NCBI GenBank assembly: GCA_002407725.1
Contig: DHOD01000152.1
Location: 18,360 to 23,767 of the forward strand
Length of the DNA: 5,408 nt
Source of the DNA: Christensenella sp. UBA5399
Lineage (GTDB): Bacteria; Bacillota; Clostridia; Christensenellales; Christensenellaceae
Reading direction: 5' to 3'
In this document: positions 1-5,408 of the stretch, piece after piece
How positions within the stretch are numbered: the first letter of the stretch is position 1
Layout: every line of letters begins with the position of its first letter
The notes under the pieces: generated by a model
Told to the model about the DNA's origin: nothing
The model's input: the letters and a program-made list of their open reading frames with translations, nothing else
Databases searched by the model: none
Translations under genes and position numbers: made by a program

Positions 1-1
1 A

Positions 2-469
2 GTTTGCGCAAGCGGGGACAGGGGTATTTTTGTACTGGTCAAAACATCCAACGCTTCGTCGGGCGAGCTGCAGGACCTGGACTGTGGCGGCGCGACCGTA
101 TACGAAAAAATGGCGGATATGGTGGCCGAATGGGGGAAAGGGCTGATTGGCAGGCACGGGTATTCCGATGTGGGCGCAGTGGTTGGCGCGACATACCCGG
201 AGCAGGCGGAGCGGATACGCGAGAAGCACCCTGGCATGTTTATACTGATTCCCGGCTATGGCGCGCAGGGCGGCAGCGCGGAAGGGATACTGCCCAATTT
301 TGACAGCAAGGGGCGGGGCGGTATCGTCAACAATTCGCGTGCGATACTGACGGCTTACAGGAGCGAGCGTTATGCGGGCAAAGACTTTGCGGACGCGGCG
401 CGCGCGGCGGCGCTGGATATGCAGCGCGACATACTTGACACGTTTGCGGCAAAAGGGATATCCTATTGA
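2..469 (+). CDS. pyrF: Orotidine 5'-phosphate decarboxylase, type 2 (3' part, 5' end outside window)
   Basis: PyrF decarboxylates OMP to UMP, the last step of de novo pyrimidine synthesis, in the cytosol. The frame is open from base 2 and gives 155 residues ending in a TGA at 467-469; the start and the catalytic Asp/Lys region lie upstream of the window. Visible here are the strand segment GIFVLVKTSN (residues 8-17), VGATYP (61-66), the phosphate-binding loop LIPGYGAQGG (82-91) and a following GGIVNNSR segment (106-113). This pattern is that of the longer subfamily-2 OMP decarboxylases of about 270-310 residues, so roughly the C-terminal half is present. It lies directly upstream of carA in the same direction, as expected for a pyr operon. 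A Met at 110 could be mistaken for a start, but the homology clearly extends upstream of it. No frameshift or missing motif is seen in the part present. Confidence 0.93.
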   Translation, partial: VCASGDRGIFVLVKTSNASSGELQDLDCGGATVYEKMADMVAEWGKGLIGRHGYSDVGAVVGATYPEQAERIREKHPGMFILIPGYGAQGGSAEGILPNFDSKGRGGIVNNSRAILTAYRSERYAGKDFADAARAAALDMQRDILDTFAAKGISY

Positions 470-475
470 TATAAA
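435..475 (+). promoter_or_regulatory. Candidate internal promoter(s) ahead of carA
   Basis: Two sigma-70-like arrangements overlap at the 3' end of pyrF. One is a perfect TTGACA at 435-440 with an 18-nt spacer to TATCCT at 459-464, which matches 4 of 6 consensus bases. The other is an extended -10 element, TGATATAAA at 467-475 (TGn plus 5 of 6), lying across the pyrF stop, with only a weak TTGCGG at 444-449 and a long 20-nt spacer as its -35. Either would give a leader of about 80-95 nt before carA. The TTGACA lies within pyrF codons for Leu-Asp-Thr, so it may be chance. This is sequence resemblance only. Confidence 0.3.
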
Positions 476-525
476 GCAAGATGTGTTTGCGGCTGCGTAA
501 TTGCGCCGTATGCAGTGGATGACAA

Positions 526-549
526 GCCGGTACTGTGCCGGCAATTTTT
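526..549 (+). terminator. GC hairpin plus T run upstream of carA; possible attenuator
   Basis: GCCGGT (526-531) pairs with GCCGGC (537-542), including one G-T pair, around the 5-nt loop ACTGT. The stem is followed by AA and then five T residues (545-549). It has the form of a small intrinsic terminator, and the ribosome binding site of carA begins immediately after the T run. It could partly attenuate transcription into carA or shape access to the ribosome site. The stem is short and the T run is offset by two bases, so strong termination is not expected. No competing antiterminator was identified with confidence. Confidence 0.35.
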
Positions 550-556
550 GGAGAGG
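550..556 (+). promoter_or_regulatory. Ribosome binding site of carA
   Basis: GGAGAGG lies 9 nt before the ATG at 566 and supports that start. It follows the T run of the leader hairpin without a gap, so any structure there would affect translation initiation as well. Confidence 0.7.
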
Positions 557-565
557 TTGTAATTT

Positions 566-1648
566 ATGGCGTATCTGACATTGGAAGACGGCACGATTTT
601 TAAAGGAGAAACATTTGGCGCTTCGCGCGACATCATGGGCGAGGTGGTATTTAATACGGGCATGACGGGGTATCAGGAGGCGCTGACCGATCCATCGTAT
701 CACGGCCAGATTGTGACGATGACATACCCCATCATTGGAAATTACGGTATGAACGACGAAGTGGCGGAATCGGCCGGGCCGCAGGTCAAGGCGTTTGTTG
801 TGCGGGAGGTGTGCGAGGACCCGTCCAACTGGAAAAGCCAGGGTAAGCTGGCGGATTATTTGGAAGAGAACGACATTGTGGGGTTGAGCGGTATTGATAC
901 GCGCGAGTTGACGCGGAAAATACGGGAGAAGGGCACCATGCACGGCATCATTACCAAAACGCCGCCTTCGGCTGCCCAGATTGAGGAAATGAAGGCTTTT
1001 GAGATGCCGCAACCTGTCGAGCGGGTGACGACCCGCGAGGTATACGAGTTTGGCGAGGGGGAGTACACCAGGCGGATTGCGGTGCTGGATTTTGGACTCA
1101 AGCGGAACATACTGCGCAGCCTGGCGAAACGGGGCTGCCGTTTGACGGTGTTCCCCGCGCTGACAGACCCGCAGGAAATACTGGATGGAAAATTTGACGG
1201 CCTGATGCTGACCAACGGGCCGGGAAACCCCCGGGACAATATGGAAATTGTAGAGAACCTGAAGCAATTGGTGGGCGAACTGCCCATATTTGGCATCTGT
1301 CTGGGGCACCAACTGCTGGCACTCGCGATGGGGGCGGACACAGAGAAGCTGAAATACGGGCACAGGGGGTCCAACCATCCGGTCAAGGATATGCAAAAAA
1401 ACAGGGTGTACATCACATCGCAGAACCATGGATATACGATCAAAAACAGGTCGCTGCCCGACTGCGCGGTGGTATCCCACAAAAGCTGGAACGACAGGAC
1501 GATTGAAGGGGTCAGGTATGTGGGGTATCCTATGTTTACGGTGCAGTTTCACCCGGAAGCCGCGCCGGGGCCGGAGGATACGGCGTATTTATTTGACGAA
1601 TTTATGGAGTTGATAGACAGCTACAACGCGGAAAAGGGAGCAGTATGA
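566..1648 (+). CDS. carA: Carbamoyl-phosphate synthase small (glutamine amidotransferase) subunit
   Basis: CarA hydrolyses glutamine and channels ammonia to the large subunit CarB, which makes carbamoyl phosphate for pyrimidines and arginine. The 360-residue length is normal for the family. Residues 1 to about 135 form the CPSase small-subunit N-terminal domain, with TGMTGYQEALTDPSY (31-45) and GLSGIDTRELTRKIR (106-120). Residues 170-350 form a class I glutamine amidotransferase with the GPGNP loop (218-222), the nucleophile Cys245 in GICLGHQ, SQNHGY (285-290) and the His329/Glu331 pair of FHPEA, so the catalytic triad is intact. The N-terminal domain excludes other class I amidotransferases such as GuaA or TrpG. 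The start is fixed by conserved N-terminal sequence and the GGAGAGG upstream. The stop overlaps the pyrK start as ATGA. Unusually, carB does not follow; the large subunit must be encoded elsewhere. Confidence 0.97.
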   Translation: MAYLTLEDGTIFKGETFGASRDIMGEVVFNTGMTGYQEALTDPSYHGQIVTMTYPIIGNYGMNDEVAESAGPQVKAFVVREVCEDPSNWKSQGKLADYLEENDIVGLSGIDTRELTRKIREKGTMHGIITKTPPSAAQIEEMKAFEMPQPVERVTTREVYEFGEGEYTRRIAVLDFGLKRNILRSLAKRGCRLTVFPALTDPQEILDGKFDGLMLTNGPGNPRDNMEIVENLKQLVGELPIFGICLGHQLLALAMGADTEKLKYGHRGSNHPVKDMQKNRVYITSQNHGYTIKNRSLPDCAVVSHKSWNDRTIEGVRYVGYPMFTVQFHPEAAPGPEDTAYLFDEFMELIDSYNAEKGAV

Positions 1649-2415
1649 AAAAGCACTTTGTGGAAAAGGTGTTGTCTAACGAGCAGATTGCGTTTAATAC
1701 GTATCTTTTGCGGTTTACCTGCGACGATGAAATGCTGCGGCTTTTTCGGCCGGGGCAGTTTGCGCATGTAAAAATCCCGTGTGCGGGCGAGATGCTCCTG
1801 CGGCGGCCCATCAGCATCAATTGTGCGGATTTTCGTAAAAAGGAAGTGCATCTGGCGTATAACCCGGTGGGCAAGGGGACAAGGTTGCTGACCGCTGTCA
1901 AGCCCGGGGATCTGCTGGATGTGCTGATGCCGCTGGGCAACGGGTTTCGGATTATGCCCGATATGAAGAAAATTTGGCTGGTGGGCGGCGGCATTGGCTG
2001 CGCGCCGCTGCAATCGATGTTCGATAAATACCAGGACAAGGAATACAAGGCGTTTCTTGGATTCCGGTCCAAGGACAGTGTGTACCAGGTCGAGGACTTT
2101 AAGCTGTATGCCGATGTGTATGTATCCACCGACGACGGAACGTGCGGAGAACACGCGTTTTGTACGCAGGTGCTGGAAAAAGCGCTGGAACACGACAAGC
2201 CGGATGTTATACTGGCATGCGGGCCCGGGCCTTTTTTCCGTTCGCTTGCGGCCGTTGTGGGCGATATTCCGACACAGGTGTCGCTGGAGCAGCGTATGGG
2301 CTGCGGCACGGGCATGTGCGCAACATGCGTGTGCAAGGTGGGCGGCGAGCACAGGCGTGTGTGTGTGGAAGGGCCTGTTTTTGACATCAAGGAGGTGGAT
2401 GCGCTAAATGGCTGA
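1645..2415 (+). CDS. pyrK: Dihydroorotate dehydrogenase B, electron transfer (NAD+-reducing) subunit
   Basis: PyrK carries FAD and a [2Fe-2S] cluster and passes electrons from the FMN of PyrD to NAD+ in the heterotetrameric type 1B dihydroorotate dehydrogenase. The 256-residue length is typical. A ferredoxin-reductase-like FAD domain comes first, with the RPISI flavin motif at 54-58. An NAD-binding domain follows, with GGGIGCAPL (114-122) and CGPGP (192-196). The C-terminal cluster motif uses Cys220, Cys225, Cys228 and Cys240 (C-x4-C-x2-C-x11-C), followed by EGPVFD. The ATG is supported by AAGGGAG at 1634-1640 and by the ATGA overlap with carA, which implies translational coupling. Its 3' end overlaps pyrD by 8 nt, fitting stoichiometric production of the two subunits. 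A related electron transfer subunit such as HydG/SudB-type is excluded by the pyrD neighbour. Confidence 0.96.
   Translation: MKKHFVEKVLSNEQIAFNTYLLRFTCDDEMLRLFRPGQFAHVKIPCAGEMLLRRPISINCADFRKKEVHLAYNPVGKGTRLLTAVKPGDLLDVLMPLGNGFRIMPDMKKIWLVGGGIGCAPLQSMFDKYQDKEYKAFLGFRSKDSVYQVEDFKLYADVYVSTDDGTCGEHAFCTQVLEKALEHDKPDVILACGPGPFFRSLAAVVGDIPTQVSLEQRMGCGTGMCATCVCKVGGEHRRVCVEGPVFDIKEVDALNG
2389..2397 (+). promoter_or_regulatory. Ribosome binding site of pyrD
   Basis: AAGGAGGTG lies inside the end of pyrK, about 10 nt before the ATG at 2408. This is the best match to the anti-16S sequence in the window and fixes the pyrD start inside the pyrK coding sequence. Confidence 0.75.
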
Positions 2416-3325
2416 TTTATCTGTAAATATTGCCGGGGTGCTGCTGAAAAATCCCGTGATTGCGGCGTCGGGGACATTTGCCTTTGGCGAGGAAGCCGCG
2501 CTGTATATGGATGCATCCGCTTTGGGGGCGATCACGCTTAAGGCATTGACCCGGGAAAAGCGTGTGGGGAACCTGTCGCCGCGGATTGCGGAAACGGCCA
2601 GCGGCGTACTCAATTCCGTCGGCTTGCAAAATCCGGGTGTGGATACGTTTCTGGAAAAGTCATACCCGCGGGTCAGGCGCATCAACACTGTGCAGATTGC
2701 AAACATTGCGGGTTCTGTGCCGGAAGATTACACATACGTTGCGGAAAGGCTGAACGACACGGATATTGCGCTGTACGAGGTCAATGTGTCCTGCCCCAAT
2801 GTGAAAACAGGCGGGATGAGCATCGGCACGGACGCGAGTGCAATAGAGAGCCTGGTGGAGCAGGTGAAAAAAGTGGCGAGGAAGCCGGTCATTGTAAAGC
2901 TGACGCCCAACGTAACCAGTATCGTGGAAATGGCGACAGCGGCAAAAAACGGCGGCGCGGACGCCATTTCGCTGATCAACACGCTGGCGGGTATGGCGAT
3001 CAACCCATACAACCGGCGGCCGGTGATTGCCAATGTGACGGGGGGGCTCTCGGGCCCGGCCATCAAGCCTGTTGCGCTAAAGATGGTGCACGATGTGTAC
3101 AGTGCCGGTTTGGGGCTGCCGATCATTGGGATGGGCGGCATCATGACGGGCGAGGATGTCGCGGAATTTATGATTGCGGGCGCAGACGCCGTCATGGTGG
3201 GAACAGCCACAATGCATAATCCGTCGGCCATGATCGAGATCATTGAAGAATTGAATATTTTTGCGGAGACAAACGCGCCCGTGAAAATATCGGATATCAC
3301 AGGGACACTGATAACGGAGGGATGA
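2408..3325 (+). CDS. pyrD: Dihydroorotate dehydrogenase B, catalytic subunit (type 1B)
   Basis: This FMN-dependent TIM-barrel enzyme oxidises dihydroorotate to orotate in the cytosol and hands electrons to PyrK. The 305-residue length is standard. Visible features are the N-terminal NPVIAASGTF (15-24), the substrate loop NSVGLQNPG (69-77), the active-site base Cys129 in NVSCPN (126-131), the KLTPN strand (164-168), the orotate/FMN-contacting NT (191-192) and the phosphate-binding GMGGI (241-245) and MVGTA (263-267). Cysteine rather than serine as the base marks class 1, and the adjacent pyrK marks type 1B rather than the fumarate-dependent 1A. It could equally be called pyrDB. The start is set by the AAGGAGG at 2389-2395 and overlaps pyrK by 8 nt. 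Only 6 nt separate its stop from pyrE. Confidence 0.97.
   Translation: MADLSVNIAGVLLKNPVIAASGTFAFGEEAALYMDASALGAITLKALTREKRVGNLSPRIAETASGVLNSVGLQNPGVDTFLEKSYPRVRRINTVQIANIAGSVPEDYTYVAERLNDTDIALYEVNVSCPNVKTGGMSIGTDASAIESLVEQVKKVARKPVIVKLTPNVTSIVEMATAAKNGGADAISLINTLAGMAINPYNRRPVIANVTGGLSGPAIKPVALKMVHDVYSAGLGLPIIGMGGIMTGEDVAEFMIAGADAVMVGTATMHNPSAMIEIIEELNIFAETNAPVKISDITGTLITEG
3316..3320 (+). promoter_or_regulatory. Ribosome binding site of pyrE
   Basis: GGAGG in the last codons of pyrD lies 11 nt before the pyrE ATG at 3332. A nearer ATG at 3322 is in another frame, so the ATG at 3332 is the pyrE start. Confidence 0.65.
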
Positions 3326-3331
3326 CAGGGT

Positions 3332-3910
3332 ATGCTTTCAAGGGAAGAGATTATTACAATTTTCAAAGATAAGGAAGTGATGCTGGAAGGGCATTTTTTG
3401 CTGACGTCCGGCAGGCATTCCGATAAGTATATGCAGTGCGCCAAGCTTTTTCAGTATGCGGATGTGTCGGAGGTGATCTGCAAGCAGCTTGCGGAGCAAT
3501 TTGCGGATATAGAGATCGATATGGTGGCGGGCCCGGCGATCGGCGGCATCATTATGGCATACGAAATGGGCAGGCAACTGGGTGTCAAGAACGTTTTTGC
3601 AGAGCGCGAGAACGGAAAAATGACATTCCGGCGGGGATTTGAAATTCCCAAAGGCGCGCGCGTGCTGGTGACGGAAGATGTTGTGACAACCGGCGGATCG
3701 GTCAAAGAGGTGATGGAACTGATCAGGGCTGTGGGTGGCGAGGTTGCCGGCGTGGGCAGCATTGTGGACAGGAGCAACGGTGCCGTGGACTTTGGCGTAC
3801 CGTTCCGGGCGGTGCTGGCGATGGAGGTTATATCCTATGACCCGGATGGATGTCCGCTCTGTCAATCGGGCATACCGGCGGTCAAACCGGGAAGCAGGAA
3901 GATCAAGTAA
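3332..3910 (+). CDS. pyrE: Orotate phosphoribosyltransferase
   Basis: PyrE joins orotate to PRPP to give OMP, the substrate of PyrF, in the cytosol. The protein has 192 residues. It carries the N-terminal segment [13 protein letters not shown] (21-33), the AGPAIGGI strand-loop (66-73), the mobile catalytic-loop segment [15 protein letters not shown] (89-103) and the PRPP-binding motif [11 protein letters not shown] (113-123), all complete. The tail has a CPLC pair (Cys174, Cys177) followed by [10 protein letters not shown] (180-189). This tail is characteristic of the PyrE branch in clostridia and thermophiles rather than the E. coli form. It is the last gene of the operon: 6 nt after pyrD and followed by an intrinsic terminator 36 nt past its TAA stop. 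Confidence 0.96.
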   Translation: MLSREEIITIFKDKEVMLEGHFLLTSGRHSDKYMQCAKLFQYADVSEVICKQLAEQFADIEIDMVAGPAIGGIIMAYEMGRQLGVKNVFAERENGKMTFRRGFEIPKGARVLVTEDVVTTGGSVKEVMELIRAVGGEVAGVGSIVDRSNGAVDFGVPFRAVLAMEVISYDPDGCPLCQSGIPAVKPGSRKIK

Positions 3911-3946
3911 TATTTGTCCTGTATATGATCCAAATTCATTTGCTGT

Positions 3947-3972
3947 AAAACGGGCGTTATGCCCGTTTTTTT
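3947..3972 (+). terminator. Intrinsic terminator of the pyr operon
   Basis: AAAACGGGC (3947-3955) pairs perfectly with GCCCGTTTT (3961-3969) around the loop GTTAT, and seven T residues run from 3966 to 3972. It sits 36 nt after the pyrE stop. On the minus strand the same hairpin ends in TTTT, so it may also back up termination of the convergent gene. Confidence 0.9.
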
Positions 3973-3981
3973 GCGCAGACG

Positions 3982-4019
3982 AAAACCACCCGGATGTTAT
4001 CAATTCCCGGGCGGTTTTT
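3982..4019. terminator. Second hairpin, possible bidirectional terminator
   Basis: AAAACC (3982-3987) pairs with GGTTTT (4013-4018) and CCCGG (3989-3993) with CCGGG (4007-4011), with one A/C mismatch between them and a 13-nt loop. A run of five T follows on the plus strand (4015-4019), and four T lie at the corresponding minus-strand end. Its position between converging genes suits a shared or backup terminator. Confidence 0.6.
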
Positions 4020-4038
4020 GATCAGGTGTATGGGGAAG

Positions 4039-4070
4039 GCTGCATAAATGGGTGTGCTTATTTATGCAGC
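4039..4070. repeat. Perfect 11-bp inverted repeat in the convergent intergenic region
   Basis: GCTGCATAAAT (4039-4049) and ATTTATGCAGC (4060-4070) are exact reverse complements around a 10-nt loop. On the plus strand TTTTC follows. On the minus strand, 30 nt past the glycosyltransferase stop, the stem is followed by CCTTCCCC, a poor T tract. It could be a weak terminator, an mRNA 3'-end stabilising hairpin, or a copy of a dispersed repeat; the sequence alone does not decide. Confidence 0.6.
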
Positions 4071-4099
4071 TTTTCTGTGCAACGATTGCGCCACCTGCC

Positions 4100-5344
4100 T
4101 TACTCGGCAGGCTCCACCTGCTGCCGCATGCCCCGTGCAAAAGATGGTTTCTCCGTATGGTCGTGCCGGATATGTTCCCATGTCCTCTCCTTGCGGAAGA
4201 GCGCGACAACGGATATCGGTATCCATGAGAACATAAATACGCCGTACATAAAGATGCTTTTTGTGATGCGCTTGTCGTAACACTTTGAGAGCAATGCGAT
4301 GACCAGCGCAGCGGCTGTGACTGCCGCATAGAGCAACCCTATGCTCAAAAGCAAATCGGCGGCGTAACCGCCGAATGCCGCTGCTGTTGTTATGGTGGAC
4401 ATTTCAATGATATAGGCAGCCGGCACCACGAAAGCGGAGAGCCCCTGCACAAATGGCGACATCAATATCATGGCGCCGTCAAACCGCAGCATCCTCTTTT
4501 TATGTTTTGCCTTGATAACTTGCATGAGTTTCATGCCGGAGACCTGCATAAGGCCGCTGATCCAGCGCTGGCGCTGGCGGATAGAGACAGCAAAAGAGTT
4601 CGGGCCTTCATCATATGCGATTGCGCCCGGAACCCATGCGATGCGCTCTCCCAAAATAACGGTATCCGCCCCAAACTCTGCGTCTTCGGTAAGCGTCACG
4701 GTATTCCATCCGTCGTTTTTTTCGATGACGGAGCGGTGGAACGCGAGGGCCGTGCCGTTTGGCTTGGCGGACAGGCCAAGGTTTGCCCGCGCCTTGTTAA
4801 AGAACAGGCTCATTGTATTAAAGTAGAGGCCATAGCAGCCGGAAACCCAGCTGTCGTAAGGGTTTTTTGCTTCATTTCGGCCTTTTGCGACTGTGTACCC
4901 GTCGCAAAACACGTTGTTCATTTCCTTAAAGAAGTTTTTATCCGCATAGTTGTCGGCGTCGAATATGCAGTAGGCATCGTGGTCTTCGTTTTTTAATACG
5001 CGAAACGCTTCTTTCAACGCATCGCCTTTGCACTTGACAGCCCCCCTGCATTCGATGATCTTTGCGCCGGCCCCCGCCGCCGCGTTTTTTGTGTCATCCG
5101 TGCAATTGTTTGGAATCACATAGATATCGATCAAATCAGCCGGGTAATCCTGCAACCGGATGCTCTTCACCAGGTTTCCGATCACAGCCTCCTCGTTTCT
5201 TGCGGCAATTAAAACAGCGAACTTTGTTTTGGGAGCGTGCTGTCCAAACGGTTTCGATTTAAAAATCGCGAACAGCATTGTAATTACGAAATACGCGCTG
5301 AACACCTTGATTGCCGTGCTTACTACAAAAATAATTTCTGACAT
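4100..5344 (-). CDS. Membrane-bound family 2 glycosyltransferase (COG1215-like), substrate unknown
   Basis: The 414-residue protein has an N-terminal membrane segment (about 4-28), a cytosolic GT-A domain and hydrophobic C-terminal segments at about 290-315, 325-352 and 363-384. The GT-A domain begins FAVLIAARNEE (42-52) and carries DADN (129-132) as the metal/nucleotide-sugar DxD, TED (219-221) with the probable catalytic acid, and QRQRW (257-261), the Q-x-x-R-W signature of GT2 enzymes such as chitin, hyaluronan and poly-N-acetylglucosamine synthases. It therefore probably transfers sugar from a nucleotide donor to a membrane-associated acceptor or growing polymer; donor and product cannot be read from the sequence. 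The ATG at 5344 is chosen for its AAAGGGG ribosome site 9 nt upstream and the membrane segment that follows. A TTG at 5401 in the same frame would add 19 residues and is less likely. It converges on the pyr operon, and no sugar-pathway partner is in view. Confidence 0.88.
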   Translation of the reverse strand: MSEIIFVVSTAIKVFSAYFVITMLFAIFKSKPFGQHAPKTKFAVLIAARNEEAVIGNLVKSIRLQDYPADLIDIYVIPNNCTDDTKNAAAGAGAKIIECRGAVKCKGDALKEAFRVLKNEDHDAYCIFDADNYADKNFFKEMNNVFCDGYTVAKGRNEAKNPYDSWVSGCYGLYFNTMSLFFNKARANLGLSAKPNGTALAFHRSVIEKNDGWNTVTLTEDAEFGADTVILGERIAWVPGAIAYDEGPNSFAVSIRQRQRWISGLMQVSGMKLMQVIKAKHKKRMLRFDGAMILMSPFVQGLSAFVVPAAYIIEMSTITTAAAFGGYAADLLLSIGLLYAAVTAAALVIALLSKCYDKRITKSIFMYGVFMFSWIPISVVALFRKERTWEHIRHDHTEKPSFARGMRQQVEPAE

Positions 5345-5353
5345 ACATCTTAT

Positions 5354-5360
5354 CCCCTTT
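5354..5360 (-). promoter_or_regulatory. Ribosome binding site of the glycosyltransferase
   Basis: On the minus strand AAAGGGG lies 9 nt before the ATG at 5344-5342 and decides this start over the upstream in-frame TTG. The remaining sequence to the window end (5361-5408) shows no convincing promoter. Confidence 0.6.
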
Positions 5361-5408
5361 ATTATCTGACATATTCTGTATTCCCCTTGGGCTGCCCCCA
5401 ATCTTTGT

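Noticed and set aside
600..612. Strong TAAAGGAGA ribosome-site-like sequence inside carA
   Set aside because: No suitable start follows in frame, and the sequence encodes the conserved FKGET segment near the CarA N-terminus.
856..1482. A 208-codon minus-strand frame inside carA
   Set aside because: It is complementary to conserved catalytic segments of CarA and has no protein-like motif order.
1602..2516. A 304-codon open frame on the minus strand across pyrK
   Set aside because: It is antisense to a well-supported gene with all PyrK motifs. Its translation is rich in Ser, Pro, Arg and Cys with no recognisable domain, as expected of a shadow in GC-rich codons.
2728..3444. A 238-codon open frame on the minus strand across pyrD and the pyrE start
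   Set aside because: It spans two well-supported sense genes and their junction, has no recognisable motif and no ribosome site of note.
5361..5366. GATAAT on the minus strand as a -10 element for the glycosyltransferase
   Set aside because: Transcription would start within or next to the ribosome site, and there is no -35 at the right distance.
5373..5401. Possible minus-strand promoter, TTGGGG with a 17-nt spacer to CAGAAT
   Set aside because: It matches only 3 of 6 and 4 of 6 consensus bases and overlaps a TTGGG/CCCAA palindrome; too weak to annotate.
5345..5401. TTG at 5401 as an earlier start for the glycosyltransferase
   Set aside because: The 19 added residues show no conserved pattern, while the ATG at 5344 has a good ribosome site and leads straight into the membrane segment.

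Overview
The window looks like chromosomal DNA from a low-to-mid GC Firmicute, most likely a member of the Clostridia. This is inferred from the gene set and protein types: a PyrDB/PyrK two-subunit dihydroorotate dehydrogenase, a short clostridial/thermophile-type PyrE ending in a CPLC segment, and tight packing with AGGAGG-like ribosome binding sites. The species cannot be named from the sequence alone.

Positions 1-3910 (+ strand) are the distal part of a de novo pyrimidine (UMP) biosynthesis operon, in the order pyrF (3' part only), carA, pyrK, pyrD, pyrE. carA and pyrK overlap as ATGA, pyrK and pyrD overlap by 8 nt, and pyrD and pyrE are 6 nt apart, so these four are almost certainly co-transcribed and translationally coupled. 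Together they cover glutamine amide transfer for carbamoyl phosphate (CarA), dihydroorotate oxidation to orotate with electrons passed to NAD+ (PyrD plus PyrK), orotate phosphoribosylation (PyrE) and OMP decarboxylation (PyrF). The oddity is that carB, the large subunit partner of CarA, does not follow carA. The only sizeable gap, 470-565 between pyrF and carA, holds promoter-like sequences and a GC hairpin with a short T run, so carA may have its own control point.

Positions 3911-4099 form a gene-free convergent intergenic region with three consecutive hairpins. The first is a clear intrinsic terminator for the pyr operon. The second could end transcription from either side. The third is a perfect 11-bp inverted repeat of less certain role.

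Positions 4100-5344 (- strand) encode a complete membrane-anchored family 2 glycosyltransferase with DxD, TED and QRxRW motifs. It faces the pyr operon and has no evident functional link to it. Positions 5345-5408 hold only its ribosome binding site and upstream sequence with no convincing promoter. Most of the window is ordinary housekeeping sequence. I saw no CRISPR array, RNA gene, insertion sequence or novel defence-type system.
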